Below are positions 1 through 6,613 of a stretch of 8,262 bases of DNA, piece by piece. Source of the stretch: JBCDGZ01 sp038750655 (GTDB lineage Bacteria; Bacteroidota; Bacteroidia; Chitinophagales; Saprospiraceae); NCBI GenBank assembly GCA_038750655.1, contig JBCDGZ010000218.1, forward strand, positions 1-8,262, in the 5' to 3' direction. Position 1 is the stretch's first letter; every line of letters begins with the position of its first letter. Made by a program: the position numbers and the translations under genes. The notes below the pieces were generated by a model. It was not told the origin of the DNA. It saw nothing but the letters and a program-made list of their open reading frames with translations, and did no database searches.

Positions 1-18
1 AAAAAATCAACAAATAAA

Positions 19-32
19 ATACATGGCTGTAT
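19..32. terminator. Very weak hairpin beyond the DUF6090 gene
   Basis: ATACA and TGTAT flank a 4-base loop in the A+T-rich non-coding stretch at 1-101. On the minus strand it is followed by T-rich sequence (TTTTATTTG, then TTTTTT at the window edge), so it could help end the operon transcript. A 5-bp AT-only-plus-one-GC stem is marginal. Nothing else recognisable lies in 1-101. Confidence 0.22.
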
Positions 33-101
33 ATTTTTCGATAAACTAATGTTAATACCTGACTATTGACTGAATTTGGTTTTTATTTTCTCTACGAACA
101 C

Positions 102-797
102 TCATTCTGCCAACTCCCGATCAATCGCCCCGATCAATTTCTCAATCTTTTGTTCAATCAAATTGTAGCGATTCAGCTTGAAAAGCCGGTTGCTTTCTAT
201 GCGCCAAAGGAAACTCAAAAGCTGTTTGCGCTCTGCGGCTGCTAATCTTAACGGTGTTTGAATGCGCTTTAAGACCCCGCGCTCATTGAATTCCATGTAG
301 GGAGCAAGGGCTTCGTTGATGGCCATAAAATAAGTCTGAAAGGATTGCATCTCTGGAACGCTCTCTTCGAGCTTTCGGATGATTTGATAATAATAATCGT
401 AGAGCGTGATGATCTGGATGCGGACCGAGTCGTTAGTAACGATTTCTAGGCCTTTAGACTTTAGCGACTCGTAGCCGGTCTGGTTCATAATGGAGGTGAA
501 ATCCCGGGTGAGAATGATGGAGAATATGGGCAGCGAATCTTGCGCAACAGCTCCATTTTTGATCAACGCTCGGTAGAAGGTACAGCTGCGGATACCCATC
601 TGATGGCCGCTTTTATTGACGCTAATATCTTGTAAATCCAACTGTAGCCCATTCTTGATTTCTCTTAGAATTTTATCTTCAGAGTAGCGGTCTCGACGAT
701 TATCGTTCCAATTATTGAGGGCGAAGGCTGAGATCACAGCGATGAATATGCAAAGAAATTCGAAGGTGTATTTACGGATGCTGAGGGTTCGACTCAT
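102..797 (-). CDS. DUF6090-type single-pass membrane protein
   Basis: A 231-residue protein of unknown function. The N-terminus is short and basic, followed by one hydrophobic segment at about residues 11-28 and then the Asn/Trp/Asp/Arg-rich stretch NNWNDNRRDR (28-37). That layout, with a later block of the type GYESLKSKGLEIVTNDSVR (108-126) and a Tyr-rich helix (YDYYY, 133-137), is what I recognise from the DUF6090 family, which is common in Bacteroidota and has no assigned biochemistry. The rest is predicted to be mostly helical and soluble. The single membrane anchor with a positively charged N-terminus leaves the topology open. It starts 21 bases after the polysaccharide deacetylase stop with no promoter-like motif between them, so co-transcription with that gene and the Lgt homologue is likely. 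No Shine-Dalgarno sequence is visible, as expected for the phylum. The family call rests on pattern memory, not a search. Confidence 0.8.
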   Translation of the reverse strand: MSRTLSIRKYTFEFLCIFIAVISAFALNNWNDNRRDRYSEDKILREIKNGLQLDLQDISVNKSGHQMGIRSCTFYRALIKNGAVAQDSLPIFSIILTRDFTSIMNQTGYESLKSKGLEIVTNDSVRIQIITLYDYYYQIIRKLEESVPEMQSFQTYFMAINEALAPYMEFNERGVLKRIQTPLRLAAAERKQLLSFLWRIESNRLFKLNRYNLIEQKIEKLIGAIDRELAE

Positions 798-818
798 AGC
801 ATTCCGATTGGTCTTAGT

Positions 819-1778
819 TTACAAGCCCCGCTTATCCATTTTAGGCTTTTCGTATCGGCTATCTTCTGCGGGGTAGCGGAGCTGGTCCTCGTATTTACCG
901 GAGGCTTTGGCCAGCGACCAGATCAGGCTCTCGCCAGCAGGGTTAACCTCCGGAGTTTGTCTGAAGATAGGATCGTCGTAGGCGCGGTCAGCATCGACAG
1001 TGGCCCAGCCTTCTTGCTGAAAACGTTGGATAAGGTCATCGAGGAAAAGGGCGGAGCACAGATTGTGGTGCAGGAGTAGGGTGTGAGGGATATGCCTTCC
1101 AGTCAGCTCGAAAGAAAGCTGCTCGTAGTATTGTGCCCGCTCTAAAATATGATCCAGGTAGAAGTCTTGAAAGGCCTGAATAGTCAGATCAGATAACCCT
1201 TCTGCTTTGATTTTTTTGCGTAATCTGCTTTCGATGTACCAATCTGAGGCATCAATGGTCACATGGCCATTGTAGTAACCATGTTTATGTAAAGCTTGGC
1301 GGAAGCCATCGATTCTTTCCAGTGTATTTCCCTCTTTCAAATAAGGAAAGCGGAAGAGTGAGATCGAATTTTTGTAGGGGGATAGCAAGCTATCGGTTCG
1401 TAACAGCTCCGTCTCAAAGTCTTCGATCGTTACTTTAGGGTCATTATAATTAGGATGGGAAAAAGTATGGTTGGCCAGTCGATGTCCTCGCTGATCCCAG
1501 CTGTTCAGTAAAAACTGCCCTTTTTGATCCAGTTTATTGAAGCCTGTGACAAAGAAAATGGCCTTTAGATTGGCTGCATCCAAATTAGCCAGGATGCCTT
1601 CGTTCCATTCTTCAAAAGTCCAAGTCAGGATATCATTGGTATTGCCATCATCAAAAGTGAAACTAACGGTAGGTTGATCCAGGGCTGCTTTCACGATTTC
1701 GGGTTGCTGCTTTGGCCCAGTGTGCCATTGCGAGATAAACAAAAGGAAGAACGTTAAAAGGCCCGATTTTAGCAGCAT
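819..1778 (-). CDS. Polysaccharide deacetylase (NodB-homology, carbohydrate esterase 4 type), exported
   Basis: A 319-residue metal-dependent hydrolase expected to remove acetyl groups from N-acetylated sugars in peptidoglycan or an envelope or extracellular polysaccharide; the actual substrate cannot be read from the sequence. Residues 1-20 look like a signal peptide without a lipobox cysteine, so a periplasmic or secreted protein is likely. All NodB motifs are visible: TFDDG (41-45, catalytic base D43 and metal ligand D44), HTFSH (104-108, metal ligands H104 and H108), RFPY (143-146), DASDW (176-180) and LLLHHN (234-239, catalytic His). It should therefore be active. A C-terminal tail after about residue 265 (PAGESLIWSLAK at 280-291) extends past the catalytic core and resembles tails on Bacteroidota homologues. 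The start lies 4 bases after the Lgt-homologue stop, which indicates translational coupling and one operon. No frame damage is seen. Confidence 0.9.
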   Translation of the reverse strand: MLLKSGLLTFFLLFISQWHTGPKQQPEIVKAALDQPTVSFTFDDGNTNDILTWTFEEWNEGILANLDAANLKAIFFVTGFNKLDQKGQFLLNSWDQRGHRLANHTFSHPNYNDPKVTIEDFETELLRTDSLLSPYKNSISLFRFPYLKEGNTLERIDGFRQALHKHGYYNGHVTIDASDWYIESRLRKKIKAEGLSDLTIQAFQDFYLDHILERAQYYEQLSFELTGRHIPHTLLLHHNLCSALFLDDLIQRFQQEGWATVDADRAYDDPIFRQTPEVNPAGESLIWSLAKASGKYEDQLRYPAEDSRYEKPKMDKRGL

Positions 1779-1782
1779 AGGA

Positions 1783-2976
1783 CTAAGCTTTGCGAGCTGT
1801 ATTTTTCTTACTCCTCTGCCACAGTATGATACAACCTATGACACCGATAATTGAGAGCGTCATTGCAATCCCTTCTGCTTGAGTCATCTGCATGCCCAGG
1901 AAGTCGTGGCGTTCGTTGACTCGAACTTTTTCTATCCAGAACCGCTCCATCCCGTTGAAAATCAAATAGATGAAAAAGAGCATGCCGGGGACTTTAACTC
2001 GCTTGCGCAGCGCCCATAGCATACCGAAAATGGCGGTACAGATGAAGAATTCGTACACCGAAGTAGGATAAACGGGCACATCTAGTTTGTGGCAATAGCG
2101 ATAGGCGCAGTCGGCCATTCGGCTGCCTTCATTGATTACGTTATGGGGATAATCATAGGCCCAGAGCCAATCGGGTGTCCAGGAAAGCCAGCCTGGGCGG
2201 GTTGCTGGGTTGGGAATTCCCCAGTCGCCATCGCCCGAAAAGTGGCAACCGAGTCGGCCGATACCCTGAGCAAGAATCAGCGCCGGAGCTACCGCATCCA
2301 TGACGTGGATAGGCGGAATTTTCTTGCGTTTGAGGTAAATGTAAACCGTGATAAAGCCCAGAATCATACCTCCATACACCGCCATGCCGCTTCCTGAGAA
2401 GAATTGATCAATGAATTGAGATATGGTGATCTTACCTTCTGCCAACAAGTCTAAATCCTCGACAATGGCAAATATTTTAGCACCAAGGATTCCAAAAATA
2501 GCCGCCAGAATGGTCATGTCACCGATGCGGTCGTGAGGATAAATGGAGATTTCCTGTACAACCGGCGGGTCAAGTTTTTCTTGATTTTTTTCCCAATACT
2601 TCAAAAACGCAAAGAGCACAGCACCCACAATGCCACCAAGCCAATGTCCAGTTGTTGATAAAATCACTCCCGCAGGATCGAGCTGGAAATCTGTGAAATT
2701 AAGAATGGCGTAGACCCCCTTAAACCCTAAGATGAACCCAAGCAAGGCATTGCTGCCCAGCTCAAAAGGCGTTGCTGGCCGACCTTTGACCACTTTTTCC
2801 TTAACCGGTTTGAGTAGCCCTTCCTCCTCCTTGCGCAGCAGTTCCCGGTAGAGTACATAGGCAGCGGAGAGGATGGCAATCACCAGCAGTAAGCCGAAAG
2901 TTTTGACAATCGAAAAGGCATTGTCAGGGCTGGTGCCGATGAGGGCGTGAAGGATATAGGAGAGGTCTGGAACCAT
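1783..2976 (-). CDS. lgt: Prolipoprotein diacylglyceryl transferase family protein (Lgt-like, long Bacteroidota form)
   Basis: A 397-residue polytopic inner-membrane protein related to Lgt, which transfers diacylglycerol from phosphatidylglycerol to the lipobox cysteine of prolipoproteins. Hydrophobic segments lie at roughly 22-44, 72-92, 105-126, 150-172, 197-215, 305-324 and 366-387. Lgt landmarks can be followed: a Gly-Gly block VYGGM (200-204), the signature-like GRLGCHFSGDGDWG (240-253), YPTSVYE (303-309), and ERFWIEKVR (344-352), where R345 and E349 correspond to essential Arg and Glu of E. coli Lgt. The canonical His of the HGG block is Tyr201 here, and the canonical Asn/Glu positions of the signature are replaced by C/H/S/D. 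It is over 100 residues longer than E. coli Lgt, with an extra N-terminal region and charged linkers (47-70, 128-150). I recall this variant from other Bacteroidota, where it can sit beside a canonical Lgt. Activity as a true Lgt is therefore probable but unproven. It leads the probable lgt-deacetylase-DUF6090 operon. Confidence 0.82.
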   Translation of the reverse strand: MVPDLSYILHALIGTSPDNAFSIVKTFGLLLVIAILSAAYVLYRELLRKEEEGLLKPVKEKVVKGRPATPFELGSNALLGFILGFKGVYAILNFTDFQLDPAGVILSTTGHWLGGIVGAVLFAFLKYWEKNQEKLDPPVVQEISIYPHDRIGDMTILAAIFGILGAKIFAIVEDLDLLAEGKITISQFIDQFFSGSGMAVYGGMILGFITVYIYLKRKKIPPIHVMDAVAPALILAQGIGRLGCHFSGDGDWGIPNPATRPGWLSWTPDWLWAYDYPHNVINEGSRMADCAYRYCHKLDVPVYPTSVYEFFICTAIFGMLWALRKRVKVPGMLFFIYLIFNGMERFWIEKVRVNERHDFLGMQMTQAEGIAMTLSIIGVIGCIILWQRSKKNTARKA

Positions 2977-3000
2977 AGTCTGTTTGTATTAATGTGCCAA

Positions 3001-3008
3001 CAAAAATA
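3001..3008 (-). promoter_or_regulatory. Candidate Bacteroidota -7 element for the lgt-deacetylase-DUF6090 unit
   Basis: The minus-strand octamer TATTTTTG matches TAnnTTTG exactly and ends 24 bases before the Lgt-homologue ATG, a usual distance for this phylum. The -33 position carries TGTT rather than TTTG and lies within a palindrome, so the promoter would depend on a degenerate upstream element. No other promoter-like site is seen in the rest of this three-gene group. Confidence 0.45.
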
Positions 3009-3024
3009 GGCGGATGTCTTGAGA

Positions 3025-3037
3025 AATAACAGTTATT
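3025..3037. repeat. 13-bp palindrome upstream of the Lgt-homologue gene
   Basis: AATAAC-A-GTTATT is a perfect dyad of 6-bp arms. It covers the position where a -33 element would fall relative to the TATTTTTG element at 3001-3008, counting 19 bases of spacing. That placement would suit a repressor site, but an A+T-rich dyad of this size can arise by chance. Confidence 0.35.
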
Positions 3038-3040
3038 AAA

Positions 3041-3056
3041 CCTGCTTTTTTGCAGG
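3041..3056 (-). terminator. Weak hairpin after mtaB, possible terminator
   Basis: CCTGC and GCAGG form a perfect 5-bp, GC-rich stem around a 6-base loop, AAAAAA on the minus strand. The tail on that strand is TTTAATAAC, only weakly T-rich. It sits 13 bases past the mtaB stop, where a terminator would be expected before the lgt promoter region. The stem is short, so termination is probably partial at best. Confidence 0.4.
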
Positions 3057-3069
3057 ATATTGCCTTTAC

Positions 3070-4416
3070 CTAGCTGACGGCATGAGGCTGCACCGCCGCC
3101 TCTACACTACCATTATCGTTGATCCGTTCCAGCGCTACCTCCGCCACTTGATTGATTTGATCCGAAACCAGGGGCAGTTCTACCTTGATGTAATTATCAG
3201 TAAAACCACTCATCAGGGCTTTGTCCTTGTGGACTTCGAAGAGCACAGGCCGCCTTTGGCCGACGAATTGATTATAAAAATGACGTTTCTTTTTCTCGGA
3301 TAAAATCCGCAGCATTTCGTTGCGTCTTCGGCGCTCCCCTACAGAGACAACTCCTTCCATTTCTGCTGCTGGCGTATTGGCTCGCTCCGAATAAGTAAAA
3401 ACATGGAGGTAAGATACATCCAGTTCATTAATGAATTGATAAGTTTCCATGAAGTCTTCCTCTGTCTCGCCGGGGAAGCCTACGATGACGTCGACGCCGA
3501 TACAGCAGTGAGGCATCAGCGCTTTGATGGTCGCTACCCGATCGGCGTAAAGCTCGCGGGTGTAGCGGCGGCGCATCATTCGAAGCTGCTTGTTGTTGCC
3601 CGACTGTAGGGGCATATGGAAGTGCGGAGCAAAACGCTTGGATTGGGCCACAAATTCAATGACTTCATTCGAGCAGAGGTTTGGCTCGATAGAAGAGATG
3701 CGAAAACGCTCAATGCCTTCGACGTCATCCAATTCCTTAATCAGATCAATAAAAAGGGCTTCCTTCTTGGGTCGGATACCTTCCAATACTTCCGTGCCGT
3801 TCCCGAAATCCCCAATATTGACTCCAGTCAACACGATTTCCTTGACCCCCATTGCCGCTATCTTCTCGGCATTAGCCAGAATACTGAGAACCGTATCACT
3901 GCGGCTACGCCCCCGCGCCTGCGGAATTGTACAAAACGTACATTTATAGTCACATCCATCCTGTACCTTAAGAAAGGATCGAGTGCGGTCCCCAAAGGAA
4001 AAGGCATTCACAAAATCATTGACCTCCTTAATCGCACCGGCCTGCACCAGCCCCTTCCCCGGAGCCTTCGACAGCTCATCAATATAATCAAGGATGCGGA
4101 ACTTCTCCGAGGCTCCCAACACCAGGTCCACACCTGGAATCTCCGCAATCTCCTGGGGCTTCAGCTGAGCGTAGCAGCCGATCACTACCACTAAAGCATG
4201 GGGTGCCTTGCGCAGCGCCTGCCGAACAATCTTGCGGCATTTGCGATCCGCAAAATCCGTAACCGAGCAAGTATTGACGACGTAAATATCCGCTCCTTCC
4301 GAAAATTTTACCTCTCCATACCCCTTTTGTTCGAACAAGCGGCCGATGGCCGAAGTCTCGGAGTAATTGAGCTTACAGCCCAGGGTATGGAAGGCGACTG
4401 TTCTTGGTGTTGCCAT
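3070..4416 (-). CDS. mtaB: tRNA (N6-L-threonylcarbamoyladenosine(37)-C2)-methylthiotransferase MtaB
   Basis: A 448-residue radical SAM methylthiotransferase that converts t6A37 to ms2t6A in tRNAs reading ANN codons, in the cytoplasm. Domains appear in the expected order. The N-terminal UPF0004 domain begins TLGCKLN (11-17), and its auxiliary [4Fe-4S] cluster ligands are C14, C50 and C81. The radical SAM domain carries the cluster motif GCDYKCTFC (154-162, C155, C159, C162) and later the block VGFPGET (312-318). A C-terminal TRAM RNA-binding domain spans about 383-438, including YIKVELP. TLGCKLN and the length favour MtaB over MiaB (which modifies i6A) and RimO (ribosomal protein S12). The ATG start gives the normal family N-terminus. 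It lies 40 bases after the uvrB stop, behind a -7-like element, so it may have its own promoter or read through from uvrB. All six cluster cysteines are present and there is no sign of decay. Confidence 0.95.
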   Translation of the reverse strand: MATPRTVAFHTLGCKLNYSETSAIGRLFEQKGYGEVKFSEGADIYVVNTCSVTDFADRKCRKIVRQALRKAPHALVVVIGCYAQLKPQEIAEIPGVDLVLGASEKFRILDYIDELSKAPGKGLVQAGAIKEVNDFVNAFSFGDRTRSFLKVQDGCDYKCTFCTIPQARGRSRSDTVLSILANAEKIAAMGVKEIVLTGVNIGDFGNGTEVLEGIRPKKEALFIDLIKELDDVEGIERFRISSIEPNLCSNEVIEFVAQSKRFAPHFHMPLQSGNNKQLRMMRRRYTRELYADRVATIKALMPHCCIGVDVIVGFPGETEEDFMETYQFINELDVSYLHVFTYSERANTPAAEMEGVVSVGERRRRNEMLRILSEKKKRHFYNQFVGQRRPVLFEVHKDKALMSGFTDNYIKVELPLVSDQINQVAEVALERINDNGSVEAAVQPHAVS

Positions 4417-4436
4417 TTTAAAAGTATTATAAACCC

Positions 4437-4444
4437 CAAAAATA
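4437..4444 (-). promoter_or_regulatory. Candidate Bacteroidota -7 element for mtaB
   Basis: On the minus strand these bases read TATTTTTG, an exact fit to the Bacteroidota -7 consensus TAnnTTTG. The element ends 20 bases before the mtaB ATG and begins 12 bases past the uvrB stop. I see no convincing -33 TTTG at the usual spacing, so the promoter call is tentative. If real, the mtaB leader would be very short. Confidence 0.4.
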
Positions 4445-4456
4445 CAGCTTTATCCC

Positions 4457-6481
4457 TTACACTACCTCTTTCAATCGTTTTTTCAACGCAAAGAGTTCGT
4501 CGCGAAACTGCGCCGCCGAGATAAAATCCAGGTCTTTGGCCGCCTTTTTCATCTTCTTTTCGGTAGCCTCGATCATCTTTTCTACTTGTTCGCGGCTCAT
4601 GTATTCTACGATTGGATCGGCGGCTAGACTAGGCGCTTCGGGTTCGATGTAGGCTTTGCTCTTCTTGCCGCGAATGTCCAAAATTGAGCGCTGGTTGAGG
4701 ATTTCTTCTTTGGTCTTACTGACGGTGCGCGGAGTGATGCCGTGCTCTTCATTGTAGGCCATTTGGATGCTTCGCCGGCGGTTGGTCTCGTTGATGGTCC
4801 GCTCCATAGAGTCAGTGACTTTATCAGCGTAGAAGATGACCATGCCGTTGGCATTACGGGCAGCGCGGCCGGCTGTCTGTGTCAGTGAGCGCGCGTTGCG
4901 AAGAAAACCCTCCTTGTCGGCATCGATGATGGCCACCAGCGATACCTCGGGTAAATCCAGTCCTTCCCGCAGCAGATTGACCCCAACTAGCACGTCGAAG
5001 CCGCCGAGGCGCAGGTCGCGCAGAATCTCTACCCGCTCCATCGTATCGACTTCGGAATGAATATATCGACAGCGGACGTCGAGCTTGAGCATGTATTTGG
5101 TCAGCTCCTCGGCCATCCGCTTAGTCAGCGTAGTGACCAGCACTCGCTCGTTTCTTTTGACCCGCTCGCTGACCTCTTCCAGCAGGTCGTCGACCTGATT
5201 GAGGCTGGGGCGTACTTCGATCGGGGGGTCGAGCAGGCCAGTGGGACGGATGAGCTGTTCGACGATGAGACCGCCGGTTTGCTCTAGCTCGTAGTCGCTG
5301 GGGGTGGCGCTGACGTAGACGATTTGGTTGGTAACACTTTCAAATTCCCCGAAGTTGAGCGGACGATTGTCCATCGCGGAGGGGAGGCGAAAGCCAAAGT
5401 TGACCAGGCTGAGCTTGCGAGCGCGGTCGCCGCCCCACATGCCTCGAACCTGAGGCAGCGTAACGTGACTTTCATCGATGACCATCAAGTAGTCGTCGGG
5501 GAAGTAGTCCAGCAGGCAAAAGGGGCGAGTTCCTGCCTGGCGGCCGTCGAAGAAGCGAGAGTAATTTTCTACGCCATTGCAATAGCCCAATTCCCGAATC
5601 ATTTCCAAGTCAAAATTGACGCGCTCGTGGATGCGCTTGGCTTCCAGCAGCTTGCCTTCTTTTTCAAAATATTTTTCTTGCTTGTACAATTCATCCTCAA
5701 TATCCCGAATAATACTGTTCATCCGATCGCGCGGAGCGATGTAGAGGTTAGCCGGGAAGATGGCCGCGTTTTCCATGCTCTCAATGCGCTTGCCGCTTTC
5801 CAGCTCGATGCGCTCGATTTCCTCAATCTCGTCACCGAAAAAGGTCACTCGGTAGCCGTAGTCGACATAGGGCAGGTTGATGTCAACGGTGTCGCCCTTG
5901 ACCCTAAAATTAGCGCGATTGAGCTGCACCTCCGTCCGCGAATAGAGGCTCTCGACTAGCTTGTAGAGAAAAGCGTTGCGGGAGATGGTTTGGCCCTGAT
6001 AGATGCGGATAATCCCCGTTTTATAGTCATCGGGGTTACCCATACCGTAGATACAAGAGACCGAAGCGACAATAATGATGTCCCGGCGGCCAGAGAGCAG
6101 CGAAGAAGTGGCTCGCAGTCTCAGTTTATCCACCTCTTCATTGATTTGCAGGTCCTTCTCGATATAAGTGTCCGAAACGGTGATGTAGGCCTCCGGTTGG
6201 TAGTAATCGTAATAAGATACGAAGTACTCCACTGCATTATCCGGGAAGAATTCTCTAAACTCTCCGTACAACTGGGCCGTCAAAGTTTTATTATGGGTCA
6301 GTACCAGTGTTGGACGATTCAATTCTTTGATAACATTGGCGATGGTAAAGGTCTTTCCCGATCCAGTGACACCGAGGAGGCACTGGGCCTTTTCGCCTGT
6401 TTTTATGCCCTCTACCAATTGCTGAATGGCCTGTGGCTGATCGCCAGTAGGGACGAAGGGAGATTGTAGTTGGAAACTCAT
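4457..6481 (-). CDS. uvrB: Excinuclease ABC subunit UvrB
   Basis: UvrB is the DNA-binding helicase-like subunit of UvrABC nucleotide excision repair. It verifies the lesion handed over by UvrA and recruits UvrC. With the start chosen here the protein has 674 residues, close to the 673 of E. coli, and opens MSFQLQSPFVPTGDQPQAI, the usual family N-terminus. The frame continues upstream to an in-frame ATG at 6515-6517, but the 12 extra residues match nothing typical, so I treat them as leader. Visible motifs (674-residue numbering): Walker A GVTGSGKT (37-44), damage-binding beta-hairpin YYDYYQPEAY (90-99), Walker B-like DESH (336-339), helicase motif VI QTAGRAARN (535-543) and a C-terminal UVR domain (about 637-670) that contacts UvrC. 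Everything is intact. uvrA and uvrC are not in this window. Just upstream lies a perfect A+T-rich palindrome that could be an operator. Confidence 0.97.
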   Translation of the reverse strand: MSFQLQSPFVPTGDQPQAIQQLVEGIKTGEKAQCLLGVTGSGKTFTIANVIKELNRPTLVLTHNKTLTAQLYGEFREFFPDNAVEYFVSYYDYYQPEAYITVSDTYIEKDLQINEEVDKLRLRATSSLLSGRRDIIIVASVSCIYGMGNPDDYKTGIIRIYQGQTISRNAFLYKLVESLYSRTEVQLNRANFRVKGDTVDINLPYVDYGYRVTFFGDEIEEIERIELESGKRIESMENAAIFPANLYIAPRDRMNSIIRDIEDELYKQEKYFEKEGKLLEAKRIHERVNFDLEMIRELGYCNGVENYSRFFDGRQAGTRPFCLLDYFPDDYLMVIDESHVTLPQVRGMWGGDRARKLSLVNFGFRLPSAMDNRPLNFGEFESVTNQIVYVSATPSDYELEQTGGLIVEQLIRPTGLLDPPIEVRPSLNQVDDLLEEVSERVKRNERVLVTTLTKRMAEELTKYMLKLDVRCRYIHSEVDTMERVEILRDLRLGGFDVLVGVNLLREGLDLPEVSLVAIIDADKEGFLRNARSLTQTAGRAARNANGMVIFYADKVTDSMERTINETNRRRSIQMAYNEEHGITPRTVSKTKEEILNQRSILDIRGKKSKAYIEPEAPSLAADPIVEYMSREQVEKMIEATEKKMKKAAKDLDFISAAQFRDELFALKKRLKEVV

Positions 6482-6482
6482 A

Positions 6483-6499
6483 TTTTCAATTGTTGAAAA
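6483..6499. repeat. Perfect 7-bp-arm palindrome abutting the uvrB start codon
   Basis: On the minus strand TTTTCAA-CAA-TTGAAAA is a perfect dyad with a 3-base centre, ending one base before the uvrB ATG at 6479-6481. It could bind a repressor, or as RNA form a weak hairpin next to the initiation codon. UvrB is damage-inducible in many bacteria, so an operator here is plausible, but I do not recognise the motif as a known LexA box. If translation instead began at 6517 the palindrome would be coding. Confidence 0.4.
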
Positions 6500-6555
6500 G
6501 GAAGTCAAGTACGCCAAGCCTCACCTGCTGAAGTACAAGCCAGGCAATTTACTGT

Positions 6556-6582
6556 AATCAAACGACATAGAGAAGTTTGATT
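6556..6582. repeat. Perfect 8-bp inverted repeat between the cyclase gene and uvrB
   Basis: AATCAAAC at 6556-6563 and its exact reverse complement GTTTGATT at 6575-6582 are separated by 11 bases. It lies immediately downstream of the cyclase terminator with one base between them, and about 75 bases upstream of the uvrB start. It could be a regulator-binding dyad for uvrB, a second weak hairpin backing up the terminator (though no T-run follows on the minus strand), or chance in A+T-rich DNA. Confidence 0.45.
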
Positions 6583-6583
6583 T

Positions 6584-6613
6584 AAACAAAAACAAGTAGA
6601 AAAGGGACTTGTT
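6584..6613 (-). terminator. Probable Rho-independent terminator of the cyclase gene
   Basis: Read on the minus strand, AACAAGT and ACTTGTT form a perfect 7-bp stem, extendable by one G-U pair, around the 9-base loop CCCTTTTCT. The downstream arm is followed at once by a T-rich run (TTTGTTT). The upstream arm overlaps the last base of the cyclase TGA stop. The stem is A+T-rich, so it would be weaker than a typical GC-rich terminator, but its position and polarity are right. Confidence 0.6.

Noticed and set aside
3616..4194. 192-codon plus-strand open frame opposite mtaB
   Set aside because: It is entirely within the mtaB coding region, which has all its cluster motifs; no domain or promoter supports a gene here.
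3070..4416. MiaB or RimO instead of MtaB
   Set aside because: The TLGCKLN opening, the overall length and the CDYKCTFCTIPQARG block fit MtaB; the features I associate with MiaB and RimO are not seen.
5324..5959. 211-codon open frame on the plus strand opposite uvrB
   Set aside because: It lies wholly antisense to highly conserved uvrB codons, its translation resembles no family I know, and such frames arise readily from the codon bias of the real strand.
5990..6469. 159-codon plus-strand open frame opposite the 5' part of uvrB
   Set aside because: An antisense shadow over the Walker A and beta-hairpin region of UvrB, with no independent support.
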